The notes below the pieces were generated by a model. The model did not search any database. It saw only the letters and a program-made list of their open reading frames with translations, and had not been told where the DNA came from. 64,000 nucleotides of DNA from Eulemur rufifrons (Eukaryota; Chordata; Mammalia; Primates; Lemuridae). The position numbers were made by a program, and so were the translations under genes. The stretch spans positions 87,679,114 through 87,743,113 of the forward strand of contig NC_090984.1 of assembly GCF_041146395.1 (NCBI RefSeq), given 5' to 3'. Positions 35,797 through 50,072 of this stretch are shown here, piece by piece (the first letter of the stretch is position 1; each line of letters starts with the position of its first letter).

Positions 35797-37436
35797 CCCT
35801 CCCTTTTTTCTTTCTCTCACATGTTGATATTGATATTTTGGTATCCTCCCATAAATCATGAATTTTCTGAATGGCATCTAGAATGATGAATCTTTTCCAG
35901 AAGAGTTTCAATTTTACTCTGCCCAGATCAATCAGGAATCACCATCTCTGGTAGCTAAAGCCTTATAAAATGTATTAATATTTCTTAAATAAGTCTTGAA
36001 AGTCAATTTACTCCCTCATCTATGGGCTTCAGAATGGATGTTGTGTTAGCAGTCATGAAAACAAAATTCATCTCCTTGCAGATCTCCATCAGAACTCATG
36101 GGTGACCAGGTACATTGTCAATGAGCAGTAATATTTTGAAAGAAATCTTTTTTTCTGAGCAATAGCCTTCATCAGTGGGTTTAAAATATTCAGTAAACCA
36201 TGCTGTAAACAGATGTACTGTCATCTGGGCTTTGTTGTTCCATTTATAGAGCATAGGCAGAGTAGGTTTAGCATAATTCTTCATGGCCCTAGGATTTGGG
36301 GAATGGTCAATGAGTATTGGCTTCAACTTAAAGTCACCAGCTGCATTACCCCCAAACAAGAGACTTAGCCTGTCCCTTGAAGCTTTGAAACCAGGCATTG
36401 ACATCTCCTCTCTTACTATAAAAGTCCTAGATGACATCTTCTTCCAATATAAAGAAGTAGATTTCATCTACAATGAAAATCTGTTTAGTGTAGCCGCCTT
36501 CATCTGTGATCTTAGCTAGATCTTCTGGATAACTTTCTGTAGCTTCCACATCAGCACTTATTGCTTCACCTTGCACTTTTATGTTATAGAGATGGCTTCT
36601 TTCCTTAAACCTCATGAAACGACCTCTGCTAGCTTCTAACTTTTCTTCTGAAGCTTCCTCACCTCTCTCAGCATTCTCAGAAATGAAGAGAGTTAGGGCC
36701 TTGCTCTGGATTAGTCTTAGGCATGAGGAAATATTGTGGCTGGTTTGATCTTCTGCCCAGACCACTGAAACTTTCTCCATATCAACAATAAGGTTGTTTC
36801 ACTCATCATTTGTGTGTTCACCAGAGCAGCATTTTTAATTTCCTTCAAGAACTTTTCCTTTGCATTCACAACTTGGCTGTTTAGCTCAAGAGGCCTAGCT
36901 TTGGACCTATCTCAGCTTTCCACATGCCTTCCTCACTAAGCTTAATCATTTCTAGCTTTTGATTTAAAGTAAGAGATGTGGGACTCTTCTTTTCACCTAA
37001 ACATTTACAGACCTTTGTAGGTATATTATTATAATTGGCCTAATTTCAATATTGTTGTGTCTCAGAGAATAGGGAGGCCCAAGGAGAGGGAGAGAGACAA
37101 GGGAATGGCCAGTCAGTGGAGCAGTCAGAACACACACAATATTTATCCATTAAGTTCACAGTCTTATGTGGGTGTAGTTCATAGTGCCCCAAAATAATTA
37201 CAATAGGAACATTAAAGATCACTGATCACAGATCACCACAGCAAACATAATGATAATGAAAAAGTCTGAAATATTGTGAGAATTTCCAAAATGTGACACA
37301 GAGACAAAAAGTGAGCACACGCTATTGGAAAATGGTGCCAATATGCTTGCTCAACACAGCATTGCCACAAACCCTCAATTTGTAAAAAGTGCTGCAAAGT
37401 GCAATAAAGCAAAGCACAATAAAGCAAGGTGTGTTT
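35797..37436 (-). mobile_element. Tigger1 (pogo/TcMar) DNA transposon, 3'-truncated, transposase broken
   Basis: The right end carries the Tigger1 terminus in reverse (GCAATAAAGCAAAGCACAAT, 37400-37420). The minus strand encodes a Jerky/TIGD-like transposase in pieces: a CENP-B-type DNA-binding part (36427-36780 frame) and DDE core (36096-36467 frame). They overlap out of frame, so a frameshift separates them. Catalytic positions remain readable as [15 protein letters not shown] and, further left, SILKPIDEG (36015-36041), but stops interrupt the frame. The element ends about 1.64 kb in (family length about 2.4 kb), abutting L1 sequence. No host function is implied. Confidence 0.9.
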
Positions 37437-37439
37437 GTA

Positions 37440-38279
37440 TTAAAATGAACAGAAGAAGGGAGATAGGGAAGTCAGGCAAGCTTGCCAAGTTCAAGGTAGA
37501 GGCCATCTCCATTTATCTAAATTAATTATAACTGAAGAATTTCAGGCTACCTGGATTTATAAAATATAAGCTTCCCATATAGCATTGTATAAGACATATT
37601 ATACTTCATAACTAGGCTCATTTGGTTCACATTCAATTTTGAAAGAGTTATAATCTCTTTAATAGTCAAATTTTCAACATCACATCTTTCAATACTGTGG
37701 GAAACTTGATTTTTATCTTAATGAAAACAGAAATGTATGTTCCACCTAAATAAAAAATGAAATATCACAACATGGTCCTTTGTTCAAAGCATGTGTAGTA
37801 TCCAAATTTCATTTACAGTATTTTTACAGTGTCAAGAAATAAATGGAGAACAGCTCTTTTTCCTCCCTGTTATTTAATCATAAGTGCTTTTTCTAGCCCA
37901 AAAAACAGACAAAGCTTTTTTCCAACTTATATAACACACTTAAGAATAAAAAAACTTACCAAGTTTTAAGTATTATCTGCATGTTTTTTAAAGAACCTTG
38001 AGTTTTTCTAGCTACAGATTATTGTCTAATGATGCTAAATTTACCTGCTTTAAAACCACACAGAAACTCTATCTATAATCATTTACTCTTCACATAATTA
38101 CAGAACAGCAAGATTCCAATGAATAGAATGACCCACTTCTTTGCACAGGGCTAAATGAGCAGTAATCGTGTATCTAAGAAGCAATTAATTCTGAAAGCTC
38201 TGCACTGCTATTTTCAAAGAAAGGTATAAAGAGCCCAGATACCCTAATCTCTACTTTCAAGTAATATTAAGAACGTCTT
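37440..38279. other. Intronic stretch, nothing recognised
   Basis: AT-rich sequence with no confident repeat or exon. Confidence 0.5.
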
Positions 38280-38586
<307 letters not shown>

Positions 38587-39082
38587 TTAACTGCAAACTT
38601 AGGAATGATACTAAATACCTACTGGGGAGATGCAAAAAGAATATCTTGCAGTCAACTACACATTCTAGGGTCATTTATTAGTACTAATGATACTAACAAA
38701 CTGTAAACTTTATTGTCACAACTCTTGTGATGAGAAGGCTGTCATGAACTTCCAACATATGGAAATATATGATGCATAAATGAGGAAAAAAGTATCCTTC
38801 AGTGTGTCTTTCTCTCTCTTCCTCAAAAGAGAAGCATAATATATAACATTTCATGCCATCATTCAGCAAGGGAGAAAATAATTTGTCTATGTCCCTCTCC
38901 ACCCCTTGTTAGGGGAAAAATTCACTGCTCTCTGCCTGAGGTGCCCTTGAATGTTCTATGATTTCACGACTCAGCAGCATCAAGTCCACGCTCAGGGGCC
39001 CTGAAATTCTCATTCTCATGAGGTTTCTTTTCACATTTGCACTACCTGATCTTCAATCCATTGGCGAAAAAGAAAACGGTTT

Positions 39083-39420
39083 AACAATGGTGATCTAGCA
39101 CCTCTTGTATTATCCTGGATAGAGCTGGAGCCCATTCTCTAAGTGAAGTATCGCAAGAATGGAAAGACAAGCACCACATGTACTCACCATCAAATTGGTA
39201 TTAACTGATCAACACTTATGCGCACATATAGTAGTAACATTCATCAGGTGTCGGGCAGGTGGGGGGGGGAAGGAGATGGGTATATTCATACCTAATGGGT
39301 GCGGTGCACACTGTCTGGGGGATGGACATGCTTGAAGCTCTGACTCAGGTGGGGCAAAGGCAATATATGTAACCTAAACATTTGTACCCGTAATATGCTG
39401 AAATTAAAAAAAGAAAAAAA
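39083..39420 (+). mobile_element. Strepsirrhine L1 3' end with target-site duplication
   Basis: A 5'-truncated L1: GGATAGAGCTGGAGCCCATT, ACCATCAAATTGGTATTAAC, GTGTCGGGCAGGTGGGGGGG, GGTGCGGTGCACACTGTCTG and TTTGTACCCGTAATATGCTG, then an A-rich tail. Flanked by aaaaagaaaacggttt (39067-39082) and aaaaagaaaatggttt (about 39419-39434); the single mismatch is a CpG to TpG change. This 3' UTR type is, to my knowledge, specific to lemurs and their relatives. Confidence 0.9.
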
Positions 39421-40063
39421 AAAGAAAATGGTTTGGTCTTCATACTTTATTTTTAATAGAAAGTTTACTGCTTTCTGAAGTTCAGTATCATTGAGCTCCC
39501 AGTACAAAATCAAATTTGTGTGAATTCTTTTACCGGATCTACTGAATCTAAAATCTGCCATCTGGAGATATAGCTGAGGCTTTAGCAACCATCAGCCCTA
39601 CCCACAATCCCTCCTCATTCTCACTGTTATTCAAGGTGATTAACCACTGTAGTTTCAAAACAAGGCCCCCAACCACCCTTCTCCTTTATTCAATTTTGGG
39701 GCTTCCACTGATAAAAGCTATGGCTTGACCATAGGCTGAGGTAAAGAGACGATCGCCTAGTACCAGGTGACTGAAAAATCACGTTTGCAGCTGACCTTTA
39801 TCCAGAGTTTCTGACATGATTCTACTTGATCAACATGAAGCTCCCACTTCCCTAGCACCTTGACTCAGCCAGCAGATGAAATCAATTAGAAGTGGAGAGC
39901 TCAATGAGTACTAAAGTGGTTTTCAAGGCAGCTTCAGGGTTTGTTTTCTAAAAGTTCCATTTATCAGTTCATAATGCTTCACTCCTCACAATGATGGGCA
40001 AACACCAAGTTGCACTCTCAAGAGAAATTAAGGCTAATCTTTGGTTAAGAACACCTGAACATT

Positions 40064-40498
40064 GCTGTTTAAAGGGTAGAAAGTTTCAGTTACGTAAGGT
40101 AAATTCTGGAGATCTAACATACAGCATAGTGCCTGTAGCTGATAATACTGTATTGTATACTTCAAATTTGCTAAAAAGGGCAGATCTTTGTTTTAAGCTG
40201 TACAACTTAAGGTATATACGCTGTGAAATGGTCACCACAATAAAACTAATTAACATATCTACATAGTTACATATGTGTGTGTACATGTGTATAGATTTTT
40301 CTGTCCACTAAGAGAGTAGATCTTATGTTGTATTCCTAACACAATAATAATAACACTAATAAAGGAGATGAAAGGAAACTCTAGGAGGTGATGGGTATGT
40401 TTATGGCCTTGGAGGTGATGGTTTCAAGGGCGTATACTTGTCCCCAAAGTCATCAAGTTGTATACATTAAATATGTACAGCTTTTTGTATGTCAAAAA
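40064..40498 (+). mobile_element. L1 3' UTR insertion with perfect 17-bp target duplication
   Basis: The target duplication aagaacacctgaacatt is perfect at 40047-40063 and 40499-40515. The insert is an L1 3' UTR (TACAGCATAGTGCCTGTAGC, GAAATGGTCACCACAATAAA, CCCAAAGTCATCAAGTTG, AAATATGTACAGCTTTTTG) ending in a short A tail. No ORF2 sequence is kept. Confidence 0.92.
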
Positions 40499-41324
40499 AA
40501 GAACACCTGAACATTATAGTTAATATATTCAAAAGCAAAACTTTTCTGCCATCTAAATGGATTAATTGAAAGTTTCCCTGAACTCTTGATCCTTAAGAAA
40601 AGTCTAAAGGTTTTGACAGACCACTACAGCATGGCAGGTAATTAACCCAGACTCTATCTTTCCCCCTTTGGAATCCCTTGAGCAAACAGGGAACCACTGT
40701 TCAGCATATAGGGGAGTACAGCCAATCTCAATTTCCTTATTCCTTAGTCATTTCAAAGATCATGCGACTTTGCCACGTTCTTGAGATGCCACGCCTCCTG
40801 TTATGTTTACTTTCTTTCCTTCGTGCTGGAACATTTATTTCCTTGTGTGATCTGTAATTTTTCACGTGAACTTATTTTTTAGTGGGGAGGTTGTTTTTCC
40901 CATAGGAATCTCGTACACCCTGAATTGCAGAAGTGCCGCTACAAACGAGCAGTTTCTTATGTGCTTGTGCTGAGCACACCAGGAATGTCACCCATCTGGA
41001 ACAGAGCCGTGCCTTCATCTCTGAGTTGGGGATTCTTGCATCATGAAGGCAAGCCTGGGGCTTCAGTGCCTTTTGTTTTCTCTCACTCAGAGCCCCAGGA
41101 AGAGAGGCGCTTCTCTGATGTTTCCCTGGATTGCAAAGGAGGACTTTCCTAGACCCCCTTTCACTGAGGGGGCAGCTGTTCCAGAATGCCTTCTTTGTGC
41201 GGGCATTTCAGTCCCTGCTCCCTGCCCTACACCAGCCAAGGCCATGTCCCTTAATCCCACATTGGTTTTAAACATCCAGCACTCATAATTGGTCCAGTGG
41301 CCCCCTTAAGACGCTACCAGAATT

Positions 41325-41510
41325 TCCTCCCTTTTAAGGCTAAATAATATTCCCCTTTATGTACACCACATTTTGCTTATCCATTCATCCATGGATGGAC
41401 ACTTGGGTTGCTTCCACATTTTAGCTACTGTGAATAATGCTGCTGTGAACATGGGTGTACAAATGTCTCTTCATGCCCCTCCTTTTAATTCGTTGGGGTA
41501 TATAGACACA
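41325..41510 (-). mobile_element. L1 fragment
   Basis: Reverse-complement L1 motifs: GGCTAAATAATATTCCCC, CATTCATCCATGGATGGACA, GCTACTGTGAATAATGCTGC. Confidence 0.85.
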
Positions 41511-42369
41511 AGTAGAATTAGGTTTATTATTTGACATATTTTCACTCAATCAGAAGATGACTTCAACAATGTAACCAACATTTATTGAGTATCTAATAGG
41601 TACTACCAGGTACTGTGCCAGAAAATATCTATAAAACCTTATATATTTATGAATTAAACCTAACAGCAGTTAGGTCTAAAAGGTACGAAGAGAAATTAAA
41701 TTGTATTTTTTCAGCAGACATAATTAAATCCCGAAGCACCGAGCACCGATTAGACATTAGAAGTAAAATCTGATTATCCCAGAGACTCACTTCCATACAA
41801 ACACTTTTATGAGTTGCCTAACTGCTCATGGCCCTGAATTAGCCATCAACCAAAATGGATTTGTTTTTACCCAGTAACAAACAAACCTTGGACCTACTTA
41901 TGAGTTTCTTACGAAGAAGCAGCCAGAGTTTTTGTTTAATTGGCAATATAACCATGTACATTATTAATGATAAGTTTATTTTCTTCTTACTAAAGGCCAT
42001 TAACTGCCGCAGCAAGTTACAAATGTATACCAAGAGAACCTAACCAAATAACAGCTACTTTCTTCGTGGTCCAATACTATAGAGAAATATTTTTCCAGGA
42101 TTTGTGTGAGGTTTTATGTTTGCACAGAGGCATCTGCAGTAGACTTCAGCGAGAACTACAGTTACTATGAATGTCTCTAGTCCAAGACAGATGCTTTAAA
42201 ATTTTAATGCAATTTATGATAGACTGACTAATTGAAATTCAAGACCCAGTCATTCACACAGAGCCAAAAAGAATCCCCAACAGAAATCAGACAAGAATGA
42301 CTTGAAAAGTTCTCCTTGACATTGTTTTCTCCCACGATACGCTTCCAAACCAGGCCACCTTCATTTTTC

Positions 42370-42900
42370 ACCTTAGTACCTCAAGGGTGTCTCTTGTTTC
42401 TTTCCAAGCAATAATTTTGAAAAGCAATCTGATCACACCACTCCCTGCTTTAAAACCCCTTCAAAGCCTCCTATTGCCCTTAGGGTAAAAGTCTAAACTT
42501 CTTCACTCAGCTTACAAGGCCCTGCATGATATCAGTTCTCACAATGAGCTGAGTGGGCCTCATCTCCAAACCTTCACACTTATTCCACCTTCTGCCTCCA
42601 CCTCCACCTCTCCCCACTCACTCCTACTCATTCCTCAGACCCTGCTTCAAGGACTCTTCCCCTGGGAGATTGGTTCTCCCCTACAATAGATCACTAGACT
42701 GGGGTACACATTGCACCCTGTTGTTCCCATATCATTAATGCCATGTGCCACACTGTAATAGGAACATAAGTGTCTTAACAGCTGCCTTTGCTGTTTGTGG
42801 ATTAAACTCTGAGGCAGGAACTTGTCTGTTTTGCTGATTGCTGCAGCTCCTGCACCAGACAGGGCCTGACATGTGGGAGACACTATTTGTTGAATTAATT
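42370..42900 (+). mobile_element. LINE-2, 3' portion
   Basis: AATCTGATCACACCACTCCC, CAAAGCCTCCTATTGCCCTT, ACAAGGCCCTGCATGATAT, then ATTCCTCAGACCCTGCTTC, GAGGCAGGAACTTGTCTG and the closing AGGGCCTGACATGTGGGAGA plus TTGTTGAATTAATT. Confidence 0.8.
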
Positions 42901-43028
42901 AACCCTTTTCCATGATAATATATTCTCACGAGGACTAGGGCTATTGCCTTCATGAATTTGGAACCAGATAAAGGATAAATCTATTGGGCTAATATATATA
43001 TTGTGATCCTACTGAATACTATCTACAG

Positions 43029-43490
43029 GAGGCATTCTTAATCATTTCTGTGCCATGGACCCCTCTGTCTGTCAAATGAATACTATGGACCCCTTCTTGG
43101 AATGCTATTTATAAATGCATAAAATAAAATACATACAACTCTAAAGAAACAAGTATACTTAATTCCATTATCAAGTTATTTTTTAAAATTTGGTATACAA
43201 TAGTAAATATGTCTTTTTACTATCTCATTAACTAAGATCTACTGACAGGTCTAAAAATTTCAAAGTAATTTCAAAGTAATGATGAGCATGAATGACATTT
43301 TATCTGTGACAACTACAGTGTGATATGAAGTTATCTGCAATATTTGTTGGTGACAAAGACACATTTACTGCTAATACTACTATTGCTACTGTCTACTCTT
43401 ATAATTAGACAAAACACTAAAATTCAGTTAGAAGTCAGTGAAAATAAGGATGTAATTTTTACCATCCAAGTTCATGGACCTCCGGAGAGA
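43029..43490 (+). mobile_element. hAT-Charlie non-autonomous element
   Basis: Starts CATTCTTAATCATTTCTGTGCC and contains ATGGACCCCTTCTTGGAATG, AATGCATAAAATAAAATACA, AGTAATGATGAGCATGAATG and TCAGTTAGAAGTCAGTGAAA, ending CATCCAAGTTCATGGACC. This order is typical of an old Charlie-type element. Termini eroded. Confidence 0.7.
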
Positions 43491-43494
43491 GCCC

Positions 43495-43965
43495 TAAGAA
43501 AACCATGGAAATGCACCGCTTAGCTCTTCTGCTGTCGGGGAGCACAGGTGACTGACAGCCACAGTCACCCCCAACCCCCAACCTGTGGATCCACCTGTAC
43601 ATTCGTTCAGTGTGCATATTTCCCCTGGAATGCTCCCAGGCAATGACTGAGCCCCGCAGGGTACCCATTCCCGTGGGACACAGGAGTCCTCTAGTGGGCA
43701 ACTTGGCTCAAAACCTCACAATCAGCCTCCCAAAACACTCTTGGCACTGAACTATCATCTGTGGCTTTTCCCACCCGAGTCCTCCTTCCTTCCGCCTCTC
43801 CTTTCACAGAAGTCAGACTGGCCTTGCAGCCTGAAAGCTCTCCCAGCCTACTCCTAGTCTCTTCTCTTTACCGTTTGCAGGTGTTCCTTTCTATAAATCT
43901 CTTGCACAAGTAATCCCATCCTGCTTCTGCTTCTGCTTCTCACAGGACCTGAACTAAAACAATCC
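43495..43965 (+). mobile_element. Possible ancient ERVL LTR
   Basis: The right end (CTATAAATCTCTTGCACAAG, then CTTCTGCTTCTCACAGGACC and TGAACTAAAAC) resembles the 3' terminus of ERVL LTRs. No TG start or target duplication could be defined. Confidence 0.35.
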
Positions 43966-43999
43966 CTTTTAATTAAGGAAAAGAGAAAAACCTATTTTC

Positions 44000-45006
44000 C
44001 TGAGTTCATTCAGACCTGATTATCCTGAAGATATTTGGACACATTGCATTTATAACATTTTACCCATTAAAATATACCACCTGATTTCAGAAAAAGGCTT
44101 TGCAGAGAATTTTTTTTTAAAGAAAATCTTTCCCATTAACTCTTTGTCCTCTAAAGGAAGGGCCACAGAGGGTTAAATCCAAGGATTATCCTCCCTGAAT
44201 AGGTAACAATGGCTCATTAAGGAGCGTGAAACAAAAAGGGAAGGGCTAAAACCTACAGCCAGCACAAAAACCGTTTAAACAATATGATCTGAAGGATACA
44301 CAAAGTCAATCCATCAGAATATTGTGCTTCTCATTCTTGAGAGCCCCTCTGACTCAGTACTGTGGATTATAAAGTGAATGCATCAGCACTCCTCATACAC
44401 AATAGAGAAAGTAAGATACTGGCTGGTAAGTATAATGTAGAACTAACTGCGGGGGTGATGCTGAGAAAGTGTGGATTATGACAAGTAAATTTTAATGGGG
44501 AAGAGGGACAAAGACTGTTTATAACCCAGAGCATTTCCCTTCCCCATTCTCTACTCCTTCCACAAGGGATTTCAGGTACAATAACAACATAAAAAGTAAT
44601 GCTAGAACCAAAATAGGGAATGAAAACAGAAAAAGAAAATGTAAGTAAGCAAGAACAATCAAGAAAGAAATAAGCACAAGTATGAAGTTTCTAAGGTCCA
44701 GCTGAGTTAGTAGAATTGATATGGAAAAATTTGTTTTTAGCATCCTAAGTTGAAACATGGAATACATTTTCCCACCGAGACTTCGTCTGGTGCATTTGTT
44801 AGATTCTACAAGACCCTTAGAAGAAATTCTACTTCTAGTACATTGTGATCTAAGTCAGTCCTTACGGGTTGCCCCAGCAACCTCACCAGGACATGGAACA
44901 TGGTTTCTAAGGGGTAACGCCCTCTGAGATTCAAATCAATTTTAGGTAAAGAATTCATTAAGAAATATAAAATACCCTGTGTTTCCCTAGGTAAAAAGAA
45001 ACATGA
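44000..45006. other. Intronic stretch, nothing recognised
   Basis: No exon or confident repeat. Confidence 0.5.
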
Positions 45007-45505
45007 TGTTATGAGTTAAATTGTGTCCTCCAAAAAGGTAAGTTGATGTCCTAGCCCCCAGTACCTCAGAATGTGACCCAATCGGAATTAGGGTGGTTGC
45101 AGATATAATTAGTTAAATTAAAATGAGGTCACACTGGAGTAGTGTGGGCCCTTAATCCAATGTGACTGATGTCCTTACAAGAAGAAGAAGAAAGACACAC
45201 AGAGAAGAATACCATGTGAAAACACAGAGGCACACAAGGACAAGACAGCCATGTGACAATGAAGGCATAGACTAGAGCGAACAATCTATGTGTCAAGGAA
45301 CCTGAGGACTGCCAGTAACAGCCAGAAGTTATTAATAGGAAAGCAGCATGGAACAGACTCTCCCTCAAGCCCTCAAGAAGGACCAACCTTGATGACACCT
45401 TGATTTTGACTTCTAGCCACTAGAACTGTGAGAAAATAAATTTCTCTTATTTTAAGCCACCCAGTTTGTGGTACTTTCTTATGGCAGCCCAAGGAAAGTA
45501 ATACA
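45007..45505 (+). mobile_element. ERVL-MaLR LTR (MLT1-type), full length
   Basis: Begins TGTTATGAGTTAAATTGTGTCC and ends GGCAGCCCAAGGAAAGTAATACA, a TG...CA pair. Between are CCTAGCCCCCAGTACCTCAG, GATGTCCTTACAAGAAGAAG, CATGTGAAAACACAGAGGC and GAACTGTGAGAAAATAAATTTC, in which the AATAAA is the LTR poly(A) signal. A related copy lies inverted at 60954-61439. Confidence 0.88.
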
Positions 45506-45834
45506 GTAGGCACAAGACTGCTCCCCACAGGGCTCCTTGTCCAGCCTCCCTGCCTGTGTTAACACCAAGCCGCTGCTTTATAAATCCCACGGTAATGTAC
45601 CAGGTTTCACAGGGCTTGATTCCATGCTGGAGATGGACCAATGCTTTTGGAAACTGGATCCCTGGTAGCAAAAATCAACCTGCTGATGCACTGTAATGAC
45701 CTGCGTCGTCTCTTTGCTCCTATGGAACAATTTGCATGCTGAGATGATCTAGTTCAATTCTGGCCTCAATATATTACATTTAAATTGTACTTTTCTTCCA
45801 AAAACACTTACGAAAATTGCCTCATTAATGCTCA

Positions 45835-45905
45835 TTACTCCCTTGTGCAGTAAGAAAGGAACAAGTACCATTATCTCGATTTTGAAGATGAAGCCACTGA
45901 ATCCT
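45835..45905 (-). mobile_element. MIR SINE fragment
   Basis: CATTATCTCGATTTTGAAGATGAAGCCACTGA resembles the reverse-complement MIR core; short and diverged. Confidence 0.45.
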
Positions 45906-45954
45906 AAAATCCCAGGAATATGAAGAACATCAAGAGATCCTCAACTCCAAAGAG

Positions 45955-46130
45955 GCCCACACTTGGTGTTTAGCAAAATTACCTGAGCAACTCAGCAAAA
46001 CTACAGATTCACGGGCACAGCTCAGCTCCAGGATAAGCCCAAGTGTCTGTGCTTTTAACAAATTCCCCAAGGAATTTTTTTTTTTAAATAACCTCCATAG
46101 CACAATTCATGAACTGGCATTAGGGAACCA
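45955..46130 (+). mobile_element. hAT-Charlie MITE (MER5/MER20-like), diverged
   Basis: CACACTTGGTGTTTAGCAAAATTACCTGAG, then ACTACAGATTCACGGGC and GTGCTTTTAACAAATTCCCC. Confidence 0.5.
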
Positions 46131-46781
46131 CAACATGGTCTCACCTTTCTCAAGTTTGAGAAATACATGGACAGAACCCCTTTATAAGCTAAAAATTCTA
46201 TGGGCCTCCAGTGCTAACAAATTATTTTTATTATCATGTTACTTAAATAAATACAACCCTAAGCCCAGATGAAAACCCCTAATCCTAATGGCTCTTTTAT
46301 ATGACTATAAAACCAAAACAAATTCATAAATTAAATGAAATCCCAATAAAACCCAAATTTATTTTACTGCACCAGTCCCTACATGGCTACTGTACTGACT
46401 GCTACAGAGCTGGTCCCTGCAGGGTGGCAGGCTCAGACCACATGTGGCAGAGGAGACCCATTCCCCTCTGCTCTTCTCTCCAAGAATCCTGGCTAGGCCT
46501 GCCTCGTGCAGCCCACATCAATGTCATGGTCTTCACTGCACGAGAATGTGACCACTAACACAATGCAAATGCAGGCTTTCAAATAACATGGTGTTCTCAG
46601 CTATAAGGTGTCATCCAGATAATCCAAAATATTCTCATCCTGATGTTTTTACATCTTCATCCAAATGCAAGCACAAGATTTAAAATGTCATAGTAAACTT
46701 GTGGATCTTCCTTTGATAAATATTGATCTAACCCAACTGCCTTATTTCTGGCAGTCAGAATTCAGTGGGTGTGGGTTTTAA

Positions 46782-47184
46782 CACATTGACTGCCACACTA
46801 GAAAAAAAATTTTTTTCCCTTTGGGGCCATGGTGTTTTATTACAAAAATAGAAAAAAAACTTCAAAAACAAAAAGATCCTTTCTAACTTAATAAAAAATT
46901 GATAATTTTTTATTGTTTTCTGTGTGTGAGTTATATGCAATTAAATTGTCAATGTTAATTGTAACAATAAGAACATCAACAAGTAAAACTTTCACCAACC
47001 AACTGCAGGGTTTTGCCCAGGGGACCACCCATCACGTAACATGTGTGCTACAGCATGACAGTGTGAGTTGCCTGCGTACCATGCAGCTCCCAAGGTAAAG
47101 AGACGTGTGAGTTACATACGCTTTGCAAGGCCCTGGGCTCAAAACCAGTGTGAGTTAAATACAACTCACAAGGCAGTTAATGTG
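46782..47184 (+). mobile_element. piggyBac-like MITE with TTAA target site
   Basis: A 403-bp element. Its terminal inverted repeats are cacattgactgcc (46782-46794) and ggcagttaatgtg (47172-47184), 12 of 13 matching. Outside them lie TTAA (46778-46781) and CTAA (47185-47188), consistent with a piggyBac TTAA duplication with one substitution. It has no coding capacity. The right part holds an array of about 43-bp units each starting TGTGAGTT (47062, 47106, 47149), with another TGTGAGTT at 46925, and a perfect 7-bp hairpin (gtgagtt/aactcac, 47150-47169). The family fits the non-autonomous piggyBac elements known in mouse lemur, but the match to a named family is not checked. Confidence 0.75.
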
Positions 47185-47194
47185 CTAAATTCTT

Positions 47195-47425
47195 ACCAAG
47201 AGTTAACACACTTAGTGCTTACTATGTAGCAGACACTATTCTAAACCCTTTACATAGACTAACTTGTTTACTCTTCATATCAACCCTGTAAGGTAGGTAG
47301 AACCATCACCTCTATTGTTCAGATAAGAGAACTGTGGCAAGGGAGGTTAAGCAATCTGCTTGTAAGTGGCAGACCTGGGATTTGAACCCAGAGAGACTGT
47401 GCTCTCCATCCCTAACTACATAGAC
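47195..47425 (-). mobile_element. MIR SINE, nearly full length
   Basis: One of the best preserved MIRs here: TTAGTGCTTACTATGTAGCA, CTTTACATAGACTAACTTGT, TCAACCCTGTAAGGTAGGTA, GTTAAGCAATCTGCTTGTAAGTGG and GGGATTTGAACCCAGAGAGAC, the last being the tRNA B-box-derived region in reverse. Confidence 0.92.

Positions 47426-50072
<2,647 letters not shown>

Noticed and set aside
36096..36780. Two overlapping minus-strand frames of 117-123 codons as a possible TIGD-like host gene
   Set aside because: They are out of frame with each other, lie inside a truncated Tigger1 with its terminal repeat, and have further stops downstream, so this is a transposon fossil.
47062..47184. The 43-bp spaced TGTGAGTT units as a CRISPR-like array
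   Set aside because: Vertebrate nuclear context, units diverged throughout without conserved-repeat/variable-spacer structure, and all lie inside one MITE.
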